Shown here piece after piece: positions 27,637 to 38,481 of a stretch of 64,000 bases of DNA (positions are counted from its first letter, which is position 1; each line of letters opens with the position of its first letter). The DNA comes from Pseudomonas alcaligenes (GTDB lineage Bacteria; Pseudomonadota; Gammaproteobacteria; Pseudomonadales; Pseudomonadaceae). Both the position numbers and the translations under genes were made by a program. The stretch covers positions 186,001-250,000 of the forward strand of contig NZ_LZEU01000001.1 of the NCBI RefSeq assembly GCF_014490745.1. Reading direction: 5' to 3'. A model generated the notes under the pieces. The model did no database searches. It had not been told where the DNA came from and saw only the letters and a program-made list of their open reading frames with translations.

Positions 27637-28542
27637 ATGCGCCGCAAGATCCCCAGCACCGCTGCCCTGGTGGCCTTCGAGTCGGCCGCCCGCCACCAGA
27701 GCTTCACCAAGGCCGCCGACGAGCTGGCACTGACCCAGAGTGCGGTGTGCCGGCAGATCGCCGGGCTGGAGGAGTTCCTCGGCATCGAGCTGTTCCGTCG
27801 CTCGCGGCGCGGGGTGAAGCTGACCGAAGCGGGCCTGGCCTACAGCCGCAAGGTGGCGGCGCAGCTGGATGCAGTGGAGCGCGACACCCTGGCCACCATG
27901 GGCCGCCAGGGCGCGGTGGCCATCGAGCTGGCGGTGGTGCCGACCTTCGCCACCCAATGGCTGGTGCCACGGCTCAAGGCCTTCCAGCAGCTGCATCCAG
28001 AAGTGACGGTGCACCTGACCAACCGCACCCGGCCGTTCCTGTTCGCCGATACCGCCTTCGATGCCGCCATCTACTTCGGCGACGGCGAGTGGTCGGGCAC
28101 CGAGGCCCATGTGCTGATGCCCGAAGAACCCGTGCCGGTATGCAGCCCGGAGCTGCTGGGTGGGCGGGTACAGTTCGCCGCCAGCGAGCTGGCCGAGCTG
28201 CCGCTGCTGCAGCAGAGCACCCGGCCCTATGCCTGGCGCCAGTGGTTCGCGGGCCAGGGCCTGAGCGTGCCGCACGACCTGGGCGGGCCGCGCTACGAGC
28301 TGTTCTCTATGCTGGCTCAGGCCGCCGCCCACGGCATGGGCGTGGCGCTGATTCCACCCTTTCTGATCCAGGACGAGCTGGCCGCGGGGCGCCTGGTGCC
28401 GGCCCACCCGGCGGTGCTGCACAGCAGCGACAAGGCCTATTACCTGATGATTCCCGAGCGCAAGGCCGAGTCCGCTGCGCTGCGTGCCTTCCGTGACTGG
28501 CTGCTGGCGGCGGCGCGCGACTACCGCGCGCAGCAGGCATGA
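27637..28542 (+). CDS. gcdR: LysR-family activator of glutarate catabolism
   Basis: A 301-residue LysR protein. The N-terminal HTH (SFTKAADELALTQSAVCRQI, about 20-42) and the substrate-binding domain (about 90-290) are complete. It is divergent from gcdH, the arrangement in which GcdR senses glutarate and activates gcdHG in pseudomonads. The ATG at 27637 is used because the ATG 9 bases upstream is followed by a stop two codons later. The GTGAGG element lies 11 bases upstream, slightly far. Confidence 0.85.
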   Translation: MRRKIPSTAALVAFESAARHQSFTKAADELALTQSAVCRQIAGLEEFLGIELFRRSRRGVKLTEAGLAYSRKVAAQLDAVERDTLATMGRQGAVAIELAVVPTFATQWLVPRLKAFQQLHPEVTVHLTNRTRPFLFADTAFDAAIYFGDGEWSGTEAHVLMPEEPVPVCSPELLGGRVQFAASELAELPLLQQSTRPYAWRQWFAGQGLSVPHDLGGPRYELFSMLAQAAAHGMGVALIPPFLIQDELAAGRLVPAHPAVLHSSDKAYYLMIPERKAESAALRAFRDWLLAAARDYRAQQA

Positions 28543-28565
28543 AAAAGCCGGGCCATGGCCCGGCT
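28542..28565 (-). terminator. Terminator of the minus-strand exported-protein gene
   Basis: A perfect palindrome, AGCCGGGC-CATG-GCCCGGCT, is followed on the minus strand by TTTTT. It sits between the convergent gcdR and exported-protein genes, overlapping the last base of gcdR. Confidence 0.8.
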
Positions 28566-28588
28566 GCTAATGTCTGCGCAGGTGGGGC

Positions 28589-29353
28589 TTACGGGGTGCC
28601 GGCCAACTGGTTGATGGAGATCCACTGATCGGTCAGCGAGCGCGCGTGGCGATCCACGGTGGTCGGCGCGAAGGCGCGGCCGGAGGCGCTGGCCAGGGCA
28701 TTGCTGCCGCTGTTCATGTCCATCAGCGCGGCGCGCAGGAAGTTCCAGCGGGTCTTGACCTTGGCATTGCCCGGGTTGTTCTTGTCGTCCAGGGCGGCCA
28801 TTTCCTGATCGATCTCCGGCACCAGCACGCGCTCGTCCTGGCCCAGGTAGTTGTCCGGCTGCTCGCGGGCGATTTCGAAGGTACCGATGTAGGAGCGGCT
28901 CAGGTACTGCACGGCGAGGTATTCGACCTTGGCCGGCAGCTCGCCTTCGGCGGTGGCACCGGGTACGGCGCGGGTGACGGTGAGCAGGGCACGCAGCGAA
29001 TCAGCCAGCTCCTGCGGATAGCGCCAGGGCATGTTGTCTTCTTTGGGGCCAAAGGAAACACCCAGGCGTAACTGGGTAACAAGTTTGGTGGTCAGGCCGG
29101 GAATTTCCGAACTGCTGCTCATGGCCGTCTGGGCGGCGCTCTCCAGGTTGGCGATGTCCTTCTCCAGACGAGCCAGGTGGGCTTCCTGGAAACCTTCGCC
29201 GCGCAGCAACAGCAGGCTGCTGGTGGCTCGGCAGGCATACACCTGGACTTGCTCGGCGGCCGTCATGGGGGCCGAGAAAGCATGTGCCGAAAGGCTTGAG
29301 AAAAGCCCGATCAGGAGGATAAAAAACAGACGAAACAAAGGGTTACGGTTCAT
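28589..29353 (-). CDS. Exported protein of unknown function (copy 1 of a family present twice in the window)
   Basis: A 254-residue protein with a signal peptide (about residues 1-26, cleavage near AHA|FSAP). I do not recognise a named domain. It shares clear motifs with the protein at 60017-60922: a Cys-Arg-x-Thr stretch followed by LLRGEGF, FGPKEDNMPWRYPQEL, VEYLAVQYLSRSYIGTFEI, WNFLRAALMDMNS and DRHARSLT near the C terminus. The body is alpha-helical in character. The start at 29353 has AGGAG 10 bases upstream. It lies beside gcdR and upstream of the sulfate operon but is separated from cysA by a terminator. Confidence 0.8.
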   Translation of the reverse strand: MNRNPLFRLFFILLIGLFSSLSAHAFSAPMTAAEQVQVYACRATSSLLLLRGEGFQEAHLARLEKDIANLESAAQTAMSSSSEIPGLTTKLVTQLRLGVSFGPKEDNMPWRYPQELADSLRALLTVTRAVPGATAEGELPAKVEYLAVQYLSRSYIGTFEIAREQPDNYLGQDERVLVPEIDQEMAALDDKNNPGNAKVKTRWNFLRAALMDMNSGSNALASASGRAFAPTTVDRHARSLTDQWISINQLAGTP

Positions 29354-29567
29354 GCCGTGGTGCTCCTTATTATTCTTGTGAACCGCGGGATCTTTGACAC
29401 TGGACAGCGTGCCACGCAGTTCCAACAGCCTACTGCGCTTGTCATAGCAAAGGATGAGCCAAAAGAGTGATTTGCGTCGCAATGTTGGCGATCAATAGTT
29501 GTCGCTCAATAGCATGTGCTACGCCGGTTTTTCTCCGCAGATCGCGACAACTGCTCCGGATAAACAC

Positions 29568-29595
29568 AAAGCCCCGGCACGGGGCCGGGGCTTTT
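29568..29595 (-). terminator. Rho-independent terminator after cysA
   Basis: AAAGCCCCGGC and GCCGGGGCTTT form an 11-bp stem around a 5-base loop, with A/T runs on both sides. It is 21 bases past the cysA stop and closes the cysTWA transcript. Confidence 0.85.
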
Positions 29596-29615
29596 CAGGA
29601 GCGGGCGAGGGCGGC

Positions 29616-30605
29616 TTACAGGGCGCTGTGGGCCTGCCAGACCTTGGGCTTGAAGTAGAGGGTCTCGCCACGTGCCAGGCCGGTCAGGCTGTCGTGATCC
29701 TTGACCACTTCGGCCTCGATCAGCTCGTCCTGGCCGGCGACCTTGAGAGTCACCCGGGTGATCGCGCCGAGCGGGCGGATATCGCGCACTTCCGCGCTCT
29801 GGTGCTCGGCTACCGCCTCGCGTGACAGCGACACTTCGTGCGGGCGGAACAGCAGGTGCTGGTTGTCGCCGATATGCAGGCGGTTGGAGTCGCCGAGGAA
29901 GTGGTAGACGAAGTCGCTGGCCGGGCTCTCGTAGACCTCGCCCGGCGCGCCGATCTGCTCGATCACGCCCTTGTTCATCACCACGATGCGGTCGGCCACT
30001 TCCATGGCTTCTTCCTGGTCGTGGGTGACGAACACGCTGGTCAGATGCACTTCCTCGTGCAGGCGCGCCAGCCAGCGGCGCAGCTCCTTGCGCACCTTGG
30101 CGTCGAGGGCGCCGAAAGGTTCGTCGAGCAGCAGCACCTTGGGCTTCACCGCCAGGGCACGGGCCAGGGCGATGCGCTGGCGCTGGCCGCCGGAGAGTTG
30201 CTCCGGGTAGCGGTCGGCCAGCCAGTCGAGCTGCACCATGCCGAGCAACTCGTGTACCTGCTTGGCGATTTCCGCTTCGCTGGGGCGCTCGTGCTTGGCC
30301 TTCATGCGCAGGCCGAAGGCGACGTTGTCGAACACTGTCATATGACGGAACAGCGCGTAGTGCTGGAACACGAAGCCGACGTTGCGATCGCGCACGTCGT
30401 GCTGCGACACGTCTTCGCCGTGGAACACGATATTGCCGGTGTCCGGAGTCTCCAGGCCGGCGATGATGCGCAGCAGGCTGGTCTTGCCGCAGCCGGACGG
30501 GCCGAGCAGGGCCACCAGCTCGCCGCTGTTAATGTCCAGATTGATGTCGTTGAGCGCACGGAAGGCGCCGAAATTCTTGGTGACGTTGCGGATTTCGATC
30601 GACAT
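29616..30605 (-). CDS. cysA: Sulfate/thiosulfate ABC transporter ATPase CysA
   Basis: A 329-residue ATPase. Walker A is [14 protein letters not shown] (about 33-46), the signature is [16 protein letters not shown], and Walker B is [12 protein letters not shown]; a TOBE-like C-terminal regulatory domain covers about 240-329. The start at 30605 has AGGAG 8 bases upstream, and the open frame upstream is out-of-frame cysW. It follows cysW after 5 bases. It energises sulfate uptake for assimilation. Confidence 0.95.
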   Translation of the reverse strand: MSIEIRNVTKNFGAFRALNDINLDINSGELVALLGPSGCGKTSLLRIIAGLETPDTGNIVFHGEDVSQHDVRDRNVGFVFQHYALFRHMTVFDNVAFGLRMKAKHERPSEAEIAKQVHELLGMVQLDWLADRYPEQLSGGQRQRIALARALAVKPKVLLLDEPFGALDAKVRKELRRWLARLHEEVHLTSVFVTHDQEEAMEVADRIVVMNKGVIEQIGAPGEVYESPASDFVYHFLGDSNRLHIGDNQHLLFRPHEVSLSREAVAEHQSAEVRDIRPLGAITRVTLKVAGQDELIEAEVVKDHDSLTGLARGETLYFKPKVWQAHSAL

Positions 30606-30610
30606 GAAAC

Positions 30611-31483
30611 TTACTCCTCGTCGTCTGCGGATTTCAGACGGGACAGACGCGCTTCGCTCCACTGCTTGAGCAGCAGGATGATCAGGGCCAGGGCCAGCAG
30701 CATGCTGGCCACGCTGAACGCGGCGACGTGGTTGTATTCGTTGTAGAGAATCTCGACGTGCAGCGGCAGGGTGTTGGTGAAGCCGCGGATATGCCCGGAC
30801 ACCACCGATACCGCGCCGAACTCGCCCATGGCCCGCGCGGCGCACAGCACCACGCCGTAGATCAGGCCCCATTTGATGTTGGGCAGGGTCACGTGCCAGA
30901 ACATCTGCCAGCCGTTGGCGCCAAGCAGGCGCGCGGCTTCCTCTTCCTGGGTGCCCTGTTCCTGCATCAGCGGGATCAGCTCGCGGGCGACGAAGGGCAC
31001 GGTGACGAACACGGTCGCCAGGACGATGCCCGGCAGGGCGAAGATGATCTGGATGTCATGCTCCTGCAGCCACTTGCCGAAGAAGCCCTGGGCGCCGAAC
31101 AGCAGCACGTAGATCAGACCGGCGATCACCGGCGAGACCGAGAACGGCAGGTCGATCAGGGTCACCAGCAGGCTCTTGCCGGTGAACTCGTACTTGCTCA
31201 CGCACCAGGCGGCGGCCACGCCGAACACCAGGTTGAGCGGCACCGAGATGCCCACGGCGAGCAGGGTCAGCTTCAGCGCGGACAGCGCGTCCGGCTCGAT
31301 CAGGGCGCTGAAGAAGGTGCCCAGGCCGAGCTTGAGCGCCTCGTGCAGCACCACCAACAGCGGCAGCAGCAGGAAGATCGCGAAGGCCAGCCAGGCCGTG
31401 ACTATCAGGGCGATGCGCCCGGCACGGTTGCCGCGGCGGGCAGCGTTGGCCGCGGCGGCGGCCGACAGGGTTGTCGAAGTCAT
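30611..31483 (-). CDS. cysW: Sulfate ABC transporter permease CysW
   Basis: A 290-residue permease with six transmembrane helices and the cytoplasmic EAA-like loop ([28 protein letters not shown]). It pairs with CysT to form the channel for sulfate delivered by Sbp. The ATG at 31483 follows AGGAG; it starts 10 bases after the cysT stop. Confidence 0.95.
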   Translation of the reverse strand: MTSTTLSAAAAANAARRGNRAGRIALIVTAWLAFAIFLLLPLLVVLHEALKLGLGTFFSALIEPDALSALKLTLLAVGISVPLNLVFGVAAAWCVSKYEFTGKSLLVTLIDLPFSVSPVIAGLIYVLLFGAQGFFGKWLQEHDIQIIFALPGIVLATVFVTVPFVARELIPLMQEQGTQEEEAARLLGANGWQMFWHVTLPNIKWGLIYGVVLCAARAMGEFGAVSVVSGHIRGFTNTLPLHVEILYNEYNHVAAFSVASMLLALALIILLLKQWSEARLSRLKSADDEE

Positions 31484-31493
31484 GGCGGCCTCC

Positions 31494-32312
31494 TTACGGG
31501 CGTTCGATGCGGCGCTGCAGCAGGTTGATCAGCAGCAGCAGGATGAAGGAGACCACCAGCATCAGCACGCCGATGGTGGTGGCGCCGTGGTAGTCGTACT
31601 GGTCGAGCTTGACCATGATCAGCAGCGGCAGGATCTCGGTCTTCATCGGCATATTGCCGGCGATGAAGATTACCGAGCCGTACTCGCCGACGCCGCGGGC
31701 GAAGGCCAGGGCGAAGCCGGTCAGCCAGGCGGGCAGCAGGGCCGGCACCAGGATATGGCGGAACACCTGGAAGGGCTTGGCACCCAGGCAGGCGGCGGCC
31801 TCTTCGACTTCGCGCGGGATGTCGGCCAGTACCGGCTGGATGGTGCGCACCACGAAGGGCAGGGTGACGAAGGTCAGCGCCAGGGTGATACCCAGCGGGG
31901 TGTAGGCGATCTTGAAGCCGAGCCAGGCGGCGATCTGCCCGACCAGGCCGGCCGGGGCGTACAGCGCGGTGAGGGCAATACCGGCAACGGCGGTCGGCAG
32001 GGCGAACGGCAGGTCGATCATAGCGTCGATCAGCTTGCGTCCGGGGAAGTTGTAACGCACCAGCACCCAGGCCAGCAGGGTGCCGATCAGCCCATTGAGA
32101 ATGGCGGCGTAGAGTGCGGTGGAGAAACTCAGTTTGAGTGCGGCGACGACGCGAGGTGCGCTGACGATGGCCCAGATCTGTTCCCAGCTGAGCTGGGCGG
32201 CGTGGACGAACATGGCACCCAGGGGAATCAGCACCAACAGGCTGAGGTACACCAGGGTGTAGCCCAGCGTCAGCCCGAAGCCGGGTATGACGGGGGAAAT
32301 GCGGCGTGACAT
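31494..32312 (-). CDS. cysT: Sulfate ABC transporter permease CysT
   Basis: A 272-residue permease with six transmembrane helices and an EAA loop ([31 protein letters not shown]). It is the first gene of the cysTWA block; the 287 bases upstream, between it and sbp, contain the sbp terminator and a 140-bp palindromic repeat, so cysTWA may be reached by read-through or use its own promoter. Confidence 0.95.
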   Translation of the reverse strand: MSRRISPVIPGFGLTLGYTLVYLSLLVLIPLGAMFVHAAQLSWEQIWAIVSAPRVVAALKLSFSTALYAAILNGLIGTLLAWVLVRYNFPGRKLIDAMIDLPFALPTAVAGIALTALYAPAGLVGQIAAWLGFKIAYTPLGITLALTFVTLPFVVRTIQPVLADIPREVEEAAACLGAKPFQVFRHILVPALLPAWLTGFALAFARGVGEYGSVIFIAGNMPMKTEILPLLIMVKLDQYDYHGATTIGVLMLVVSFILLLLINLLQRRIERP

Positions 32313-32382
32313 TGTCTGTCCCTTATTCCGTTGTGGAGCGCCGTAGAGCGGAATACACCCGCGTGAGCCGGTGTTGCGGTTA

Positions 32383-32522
32383 GAACCTGTTCACGATCTT
32401 CTGTCCGTCGGCCATACCGCGTCAAAAACAGGCTCGGAATGCTCATTTACAGCTCGTAAACTCCGCTTCCTCGCCGGTTTTTTCCTTGTCTGGCTCTAGT
32501 CCAAAAGGTCGTGAGCAGGTTC
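32383..32522. repeat. 140-bp imperfect palindrome, MITE-like element
   Basis: The ends GAACCTGTTCACGATC and GGTCGTGAGCAGGTTC are inverted repeats matching at 14 of 16 positions. Their midpoint coincides with an internal dyad TTTAC-AGCTC-GTAAA at 32446-32460, and the arms match imperfectly throughout. No target-site duplication is visible in the flanks and there is no coding capacity. Such non-autonomous palindromic repeats occur in multiple copies in pseudomonad genomes; this is the only copy in the window. Confidence 0.75.
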
Positions 32523-32551
32523 CTCGCCCGCGATTGTTCCGCCCTACACAC

Positions 32552-32588
32552 CAAAAAGCCACAGGTCGAGGGTATCGGCCTGTGGCTG
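32552..32588 (-). terminator. Terminator downstream of sbp
   Basis: On the minus strand AGCCACAGG and CCTGTGGCT form a 9-bp stem around a 13-base loop followed by TTTTTGG, 12 bases past the sbp stop. It may attenuate transcription into cysTWA, giving more binding protein than permease. Confidence 0.8.
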
Positions 32589-32599
32589 CTTTCAGTCGC

Positions 32600-33598
32600 T
32601 TACTGCGCCTGGTAGATCTTGTCGAAGATGCCGCCGTCATTGAAGAACTTCGGTTGGGCTTCTTTCCAGCCGTTGAAGTCCTTGTCGATGGTGACCAGCT
32701 TCAGCTGCGGGAACTGCTTGGCGTACTCGGCCGCGACCTTGGCGTCACGCGGACGGTAGAAGTTCTTCGCGGCGATGCGCTGGCCTTCTTCGCTGTACAG
32801 GTACTGCAGGTAGGCAGTGGCCACTTCGCGGGTGCCTTTCTTGTCGACGTTCTTGTCGACTACGGCCACCGGCGGCTCGGCGAGGATGGACAGGCTCGGG
32901 GCAACGATTTCGAACTGGTCGCCGCCTTGCTCTTTCAGGGCCAGGAAGGCTTCGTTTTCCCAGGCCAGCAGCACATCGCCGATCTGGTTGTTGACGAAGG
33001 TGATGGTCGAGCCGCGGGCGCCGGTGTCCAGTACCGGTACGTGCTGGTACAGCTCTTTCACGTATTCCTGAGCCTTGGCATCGCTACCGTAGGTCTGCTT
33101 GGCCCAGGCCCAGGCGGCCAGGAAGTTCCAGCGCGCACCGCCGGAGGTTTTCGGGTTCGGGGTGATGACTTCCACGCCCTTCTTGGTCAGGTCGCCCCAG
33201 TCCTTGATGCCTTTCGGGTTGCCCTTGCGTACCAGGAACACGATGGTCGAGGTGTACGGGGTGCTGGACTGCGGCAGGCGGGTCTGCCAGTCCTCGGGGA
33301 TCAGCTTGCCGATCTTGTTCAGCTCGTCGATATCACCGGCCAGGGCCAGGGTCACCACGTCGGCCTTGAGGCCGTCGATCACGGCGCGAGCCTGTTTGCC
33401 CGAGCCACCGTGGGATTGCTGGACGGTGATGGCTTCGTGGCCTTCGGCCTGCCAGTGCTTGTTGAAGGCGGCGTTGTATTCCTGGTACAGCTCGCGGGTC
33501 GGGTCGTAGGACACGTTGAGCAGTTCGGTGGCAGCGAAGGCCGGGCTGGCGATCAGGGCGCTGGCCAGGGCGGCCAGGGCGAAATTGCGAATGGACAT
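32600..33598 (-). CDS. sbp: Periplasmic sulfate-binding protein
   Basis: A 332-residue binding protein with a signal peptide cleaved near residue 22 (SPAFA|ATEL). Family features are [17 protein letters not shown], the oxyanion-binding [14 protein letters not shown], and [18 protein letters not shown]. It delivers sulfate (or thiosulfate) to CysTWA. Upstream lie a short reading frame (33663-33725) and oscA, all on the same strand. Confidence 0.95.
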   Translation of the reverse strand: MSIRNFALAALASALIASPAFAATELLNVSYDPTRELYQEYNAAFNKHWQAEGHEAITVQQSHGGSGKQARAVIDGLKADVVTLALAGDIDELNKIGKLIPEDWQTRLPQSSTPYTSTIVFLVRKGNPKGIKDWGDLTKKGVEVITPNPKTSGGARWNFLAAWAWAKQTYGSDAKAQEYVKELYQHVPVLDTGARGSTITFVNNQIGDVLLAWENEAFLALKEQGGDQFEIVAPSLSILAEPPVAVVDKNVDKKGTREVATAYLQYLYSEEGQRIAAKNFYRPRDAKVAAEYAKQFPQLKLVTIDKDFNGWKEAQPKFFNDGGIFDKIYQAQ

Positions 33599-33662
33599 GG
33601 TGTAGCTCCTAGAAATATTCGGTCTTGTTCAGGTTGGTGCGTTGGCTGTCGGGGCCTTGCGC

Positions 33663-33725
33663 TCAGCTACACATTCGTTGGCGGCGTGTGGGCATGCTCG
33701 TGGCCTTCTTCGTGCTCGGGTTCAT
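33663..33725 (-). CDS. Candidate 20-residue leader peptide between oscA and sbp
   Basis: A short frame, MNPSTKKATS followed by MPTRRQRMCS, is preceded by an ideal ribosome-binding site (AGGAGG, 6 bases before ATG). It ends 64 bases before sbp. Three Met codons and a penultimate Cys codon are notable in a gene cluster induced by sulfur starvation, and another short frame ending MRRCR precedes the TonB receptor. In an alternative frame starting at GTG the same bases give a His/Glu-rich peptide without good start spacing. Expression is not demonstrated. Confidence 0.4.
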   Translation of the reverse strand: MNPSTKKATSMPTRRQRMCS

Positions 33726-33770
33726 GGTTCACCTCCTCCGGTTGTCCAGTCGGCTTGCGTGGCGCGCCGA

Positions 33771-33953
33771 TCAGGCGTGCTTGCTGTTCTGGGCCTGCAG
33801 GCGGAATTTTTCCTTGCGCTCGATCTGCACGATCTGGGCGTTGTGCACGGTGATCTCCACCGAACCGAAGCGCAGGTTCTGCAGGGCTACCTGGATTTCA
33901 CGCAGGATGCCGGCTTCGTCCTGGCCTTCGACGCTTCTGAGGGTTGCGCTCAT
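33771..33953 (-). CDS. oscA: OscA, small DUF2292 sulfur-starvation protein
   Basis: A 60-residue protein of the YezD/DUF2292 family (ILREIQVALQNLRFGSVEITVHNAQIVQIERKEKFR). In Pseudomonas the oscA gene is co-transcribed with sbp, is induced by sulfur limitation and is needed for coping with oxidative stress from chromate. Its position directly upstream of sbp fits exactly. AAGGAGC lies upstream of the ATG at 33953. Confidence 0.9.
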   Translation of the reverse strand: MSATLRSVEGQDEAGILREIQVALQNLRFGSVEITVHNAQIVQIERKEKFRLQAQNSKHA

Positions 33954-34030
33954 GACTCTGCTCCTTGGATGGGGCCCCTGCGATTGGGTGGGTGGCGGGG
34001 CGTGGAGCAGATAGTAAGGAGAGAAGTTTT

Positions 34031-34067
34031 ATTCTTAAAAATACTATTTAAGAATTTTAATATTCTT
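34031..34067. promoter_or_regulatory. AT-rich dyad upstream of oscA-sbp, candidate CysB-type site
   Basis: ATTCTTAAA, spacer AATACTA, TTTAAGAAT is a perfect 9-bp inverted repeat in an AT-rich patch. A further ATTCTT at 34062-34067 forms a second dyad with AAGAAT at 34050-34055, so three alternating half-sites are present about 80-115 bases upstream of oscA. The sulfur regulator CysB binds AT-rich extended sites upstream of such genes; the assignment is inference. Confidence 0.5.
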
Positions 34068-34149
34068 TTTGGTTATTTTTGATGGCGGCCGGCCATTGCC
34101 ATGCGCATTGCACGCGGGGCCGTGGGGGGAATTTGGCGGATTGCCGGGC

Positions 34150-34180
34150 AAAAAAAGGCCGTTCGGGGGGGCGAGCGGCC
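34150..34180 (-). terminator. Terminator of the small exported-protein gene
   Basis: A 9-bp stem, GGCCGTTCG with CGAGCGGCC (one G-U pair) around a G-rich loop, is followed on the minus strand by seven T. It is about 60 bases beyond the stop of the 70-residue protein gene. Confidence 0.65.
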
Positions 34181-34241
34181 AATACAAGACGTCAGCAAAG
34201 GAGCAGTCGGACGTCAGGAGGGAAGGGCGAGAGCAGAGTGA

Positions 34242-34454
34242 TCAGCTGTCGCGGGCAGTTTCGTCCTGACCGGCCTGAGCCTGTTTGGCTTCGGCGGCGT
34301 CGGCTTTGGCGGTCTGCTCGGCGGCCTGGTGCTGGCGGGCCTGCAGGGCAGCCTGGAAGTCGCTCATCGACTGGCTGGTTTCAGCCAGGCTGAGCTGAGA
34401 GAAAAACAGGGGAAAAGCAGCGAAAATGGCAGTAAGAAGCAGGTTAACGCGCAT
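34242..34454 (-). CDS. Small exported protein of unknown function
   Basis: A 70-residue protein with a signal peptide (MRVNLLLTAIFAAFPLFFSQLSLA, cleavage near residue 24) and a mature part rich in Ala, Gln and charged residues (ALQARQHQAAEQTAKADAAEAKQAQ), probably helical. GGAGGAT precedes ATG 34454 at good spacing. No family is recognised. It lies alone between the oscA promoter region and a LysR gene. Confidence 0.65.
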   Translation of the reverse strand: MRVNLLLTAIFAAFPLFFSQLSLAETSQSMSDFQAALQARQHQAAEQTAKADAAEAKQAQAGQDETARDS

Positions 34455-34544
34455 ATCTTGATCCTCCACGGGACTCTTTCGAACTCGGGAGCCATGGTAG
34501 GGAGAGGCGCGTGGGGGAAAAACCGCCGTTTCGGCGATTTACCG

Positions 34545-35507
34545 TTACCTATTGGGTAATAATTTGCTGGCGTCGGCCCAGTGAGTCGGGTCGTCGACTA
34601 TCGCTTCGTCCTGGGCGAACAGCGGCGGCAGCTCGGCCTTGAGGAACTCCACCCAGCTCTTGATCTTGGCATCGAGGAAGCGCCGCGACGGGTATACCGC
34701 GTAGATGTTGCGCTCGCGCAGGCGGTACTGCGGGAGGATGCGCAGCAGGCTGCCGTCGCGTAGCGGCGGCGCGGCGACGAACGACGGCAGCAGGCAGAAG
34801 CCCATGCCGGCCTGGGCCACGCGGATCAGCGACTCGGCGATATTGACCTGGAAGCTCTCCTGCGGCAGGGCGTCATAGTCGCCGTTCTCGTCGCTGAGCA
34901 GCCAGGTGTCCGGGTAGAGCAGGTCGAGCAGGCGCAGGTAGCTGTGCTGCTGCAGATCCGCCGGGGTCTGCGGCACGCCGCGCTGGCGCAGGTAGTCGGC
35001 GGCGGCGCAGACCACGCTGTACATGGGGCCGAGCAGTTGGGCAACCATCTGCGAGTCGGGCAGTTCGCGGGCAAAGGCGATCACCACGTCGTAACCGTCT
35101 TCGATCACGTCGGGATCGCGCTGCGACAGGGTCAGTTCGACCACCACCTCGGGGTAGCGCTCGTGGAAACGTGCGATCAGTGGGGTCAGGTGTTGCAGGC
35201 CGAGGCCGATCATGCAGTGCACGCGCAGGCGGCCGCTGGGCTTGAGATGCGCGCCGCGGGCCTCGGCGGCGGCCTCGTCGACCTCGCCGAGAATCTGTCG
35301 GCAGCGCTGCAGGTAGCGCTCGCCCACCTCGGTCAGCGCCAGGCGCCGGGTGGTGCGGTGCAGCAGGCGGGCTTCGAGCTGCTGTTCCAGTTCGGAGACC
35401 AGCCGCGACACCTGGGCGGTGGACAGATCCAGGGCCTGGGCGGCGGCGGTGAAGCTGCCGCTGTCGATGACCCGGACGAACACGCGCATGCTGTGCAGGG
35501 TGTCCAT
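34545..35507 (-). CDS. LysR-family transcriptional regulator
   Basis: A 320-residue LysR protein of the CrgA-like group: HTH with SFTAAAQALDLSTAQVSRLVSELEQ (about 18-42), LLHRTTRRLALTEVGERYLQRC, then a substrate-binding domain to about residue 295. It is divergent from the diguanylate cyclase gene across 292 bases. No clear metabolic target is adjacent. Confidence 0.87.
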   Translation of the reverse strand: MDTLHSMRVFVRVIDSGSFTAAAQALDLSTAQVSRLVSELEQQLEARLLHRTTRRLALTEVGERYLQRCRQILGEVDEAAAEARGAHLKPSGRLRVHCMIGLGLQHLTPLIARFHERYPEVVVELTLSQRDPDVIEDGYDVVIAFARELPDSQMVAQLLGPMYSVVCAAADYLRQRGVPQTPADLQQHSYLRLLDLLYPDTWLLSDENGDYDALPQESFQVNIAESLIRVAQAGMGFCLLPSFVAAPPLRDGSLLRILPQYRLRERNIYAVYPSRRFLDAKIKSWVEFLKAELPPLFAQDEAIVDDPTHWADASKLLPNR

Positions 35508-35799
35508 TGTTGCTTCCTGTGTAAGGCAAATTCTCGATGGCCAGAGTATCCCAGCGCGGCGAAAAAGACATTGTCCCTAGGCGCTATTGACGTTTCGACC
35601 CGTGCGCCAGTGTCGCGTGCCGATCCTGAGCATGTTCGTCGGCCGGCGGTGATACCGCGGCGGGCTGCCAGGGTTCCTCGGCTTCTGACCGTTTGGTTAT
35701 TTTTCAGCCATCCGTCACATCGGTCATGGCTGCCCATCGCCAGCCCGCTGCTGGCCGCTTAAGCTCGGACTAGACAGTTTCACCGAGAAGGTTGGGGCC

Positions 35800-36768
35800 A
35801 TGGGCGACGACAGCCGCGAGCCTAGCGAGATCGAACAGCTGACCCTGGCGCTGCTGCACAGCCGTGGCGAGGTGGAGCGCCTGCGCGAGCGCGAGCAGCT
35901 GGTCAGCAACCTGCTGGGCAGCGTCAACGTGGTGCTGTGGGCGTTCGACTGGGGGCAGCAGCAGGTGGTCTACGTCAGTCCGGCCTACGAGACGGTGTTC
36001 GGCCGCTCGGCGGCGCTGCTGATGGCCAGCTACGACGAATGGCGCAACAGCATCTACCCGGACGACATGGAGTTCGCCGCGCAGAGCCTGGCCTCGGTGA
36101 TCGATCTGGGGGCGGTGGAGCAGCGTGAGTACCGCATCATCCGCGGCGACGGGCAGATCCGCTGGCTCAGCGACAAGTGCTTCGTCAGCCCGCGCGGCGG
36201 CTCTGGCGGCACGCCGCTGGTGGTTGGCATCGCCGAGGACATCACCGAGAAGAAGGAGCTGCAGGGCGAGCTGCACCGCCTGGCCACCACCGACGTGCTG
36301 ACCGGGGTGAACAACCGCCGGCACTTCTTCGAACAGGCCACGGCGCTGTTCGACGAGGCGTGCAGCAGTGGCCGGCCGCTGGCGTTCATGCTGCTCGACA
36401 TCGACGACTTCAAGAAGATCAACGACAACTACGGCCACCAGCTCGGCGATCGTGTGCTGCAGCGCGTGGCCCACTGCGGCGCCTACGTGCTGCGCCGCGA
36501 TGACCTGTTCGGGCGCATCGGCGGCGAGGAGTTCGCCGGTGTGTTCCCCGGCTGCGACCTGCAGCAGGCGCTGCAGGTGGCCGAACGGCTGCAGCGCGAG
36601 GTGCAGCGCCTGCAGTTCAGCGTCGAGGATGCCAGCTTCGGCGTGACCATCAGCCAGGGCCTGACCAGCCTGCGTCCCGGTGACGACCTCGACGACCTCT
36701 ATGCCCGCGCCGACGCGGCCATGTACCGCGCCAAGCAGCAGGGCAAGAACTGCATCGTGCTGGACTGA
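35800..36768 (+). CDS. PAS-GGDEF diguanylate cyclase
   Basis: A 322-residue soluble protein. An N-terminal coiled segment (about 8-38) and a PAS domain (about 40-150, ending VVGIAEDITEKKELQ) precede a GGDEF domain with GGEEF at 241-245 and an inhibitory I-site R232-x-x-D235 at the correct five-residue spacing. It should make cyclic di-GMP and be product-inhibited. The PAS ligand is unknown. No partner gene is adjacent; a hairpin repeat follows. Confidence 0.9.
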   Translation: MGDDSREPSEIEQLTLALLHSRGEVERLREREQLVSNLLGSVNVVLWAFDWGQQQVVYVSPAYETVFGRSAALLMASYDEWRNSIYPDDMEFAAQSLASVIDLGAVEQREYRIIRGDGQIRWLSDKCFVSPRGGSGGTPLVVGIAEDITEKKELQGELHRLATTDVLTGVNNRRHFFEQATALFDEACSSGRPLAFMLLDIDDFKKINDNYGHQLGDRVLQRVAHCGAYVLRRDDLFGRIGGEEFAGVFPGCDLQQALQVAERLQREVQRLQFSVEDASFGVTISQGLTSLRPGDDLDDLYARADAAMYRAKQQGKNCIVLD

Positions 36769-36780
36769 GAAGAGGAGCAC

Positions 36781-36808
36781 CGTCATTCCCGCCTGTGCGG
36801 GAATGACG
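36781..36808. repeat. Hairpin repeat, GTCATTCCCGC family
   Basis: CGTCATTCCCGC, loop CTGT, GCGGGAATGACG: a perfect 12-bp stem between the convergent cyclase and atsA genes. Related copies lie at 48959-49232. It may act as a bidirectional terminator but lacks a T-tract. Confidence 0.75.
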
Positions 36809-36817
36809 AGGTGAGGA

Positions 36818-38443
<1,626 letters not shown>

Positions 38444-38481
38444 CTAGGGTGGTTCGCCGGCAGGGCCGGCGGGCGGAAAAG

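Noticed and set aside
32371..32534. Target-site duplication around the 140-bp palindrome
   Set aside because: The bases immediately outside the two ends do not match.
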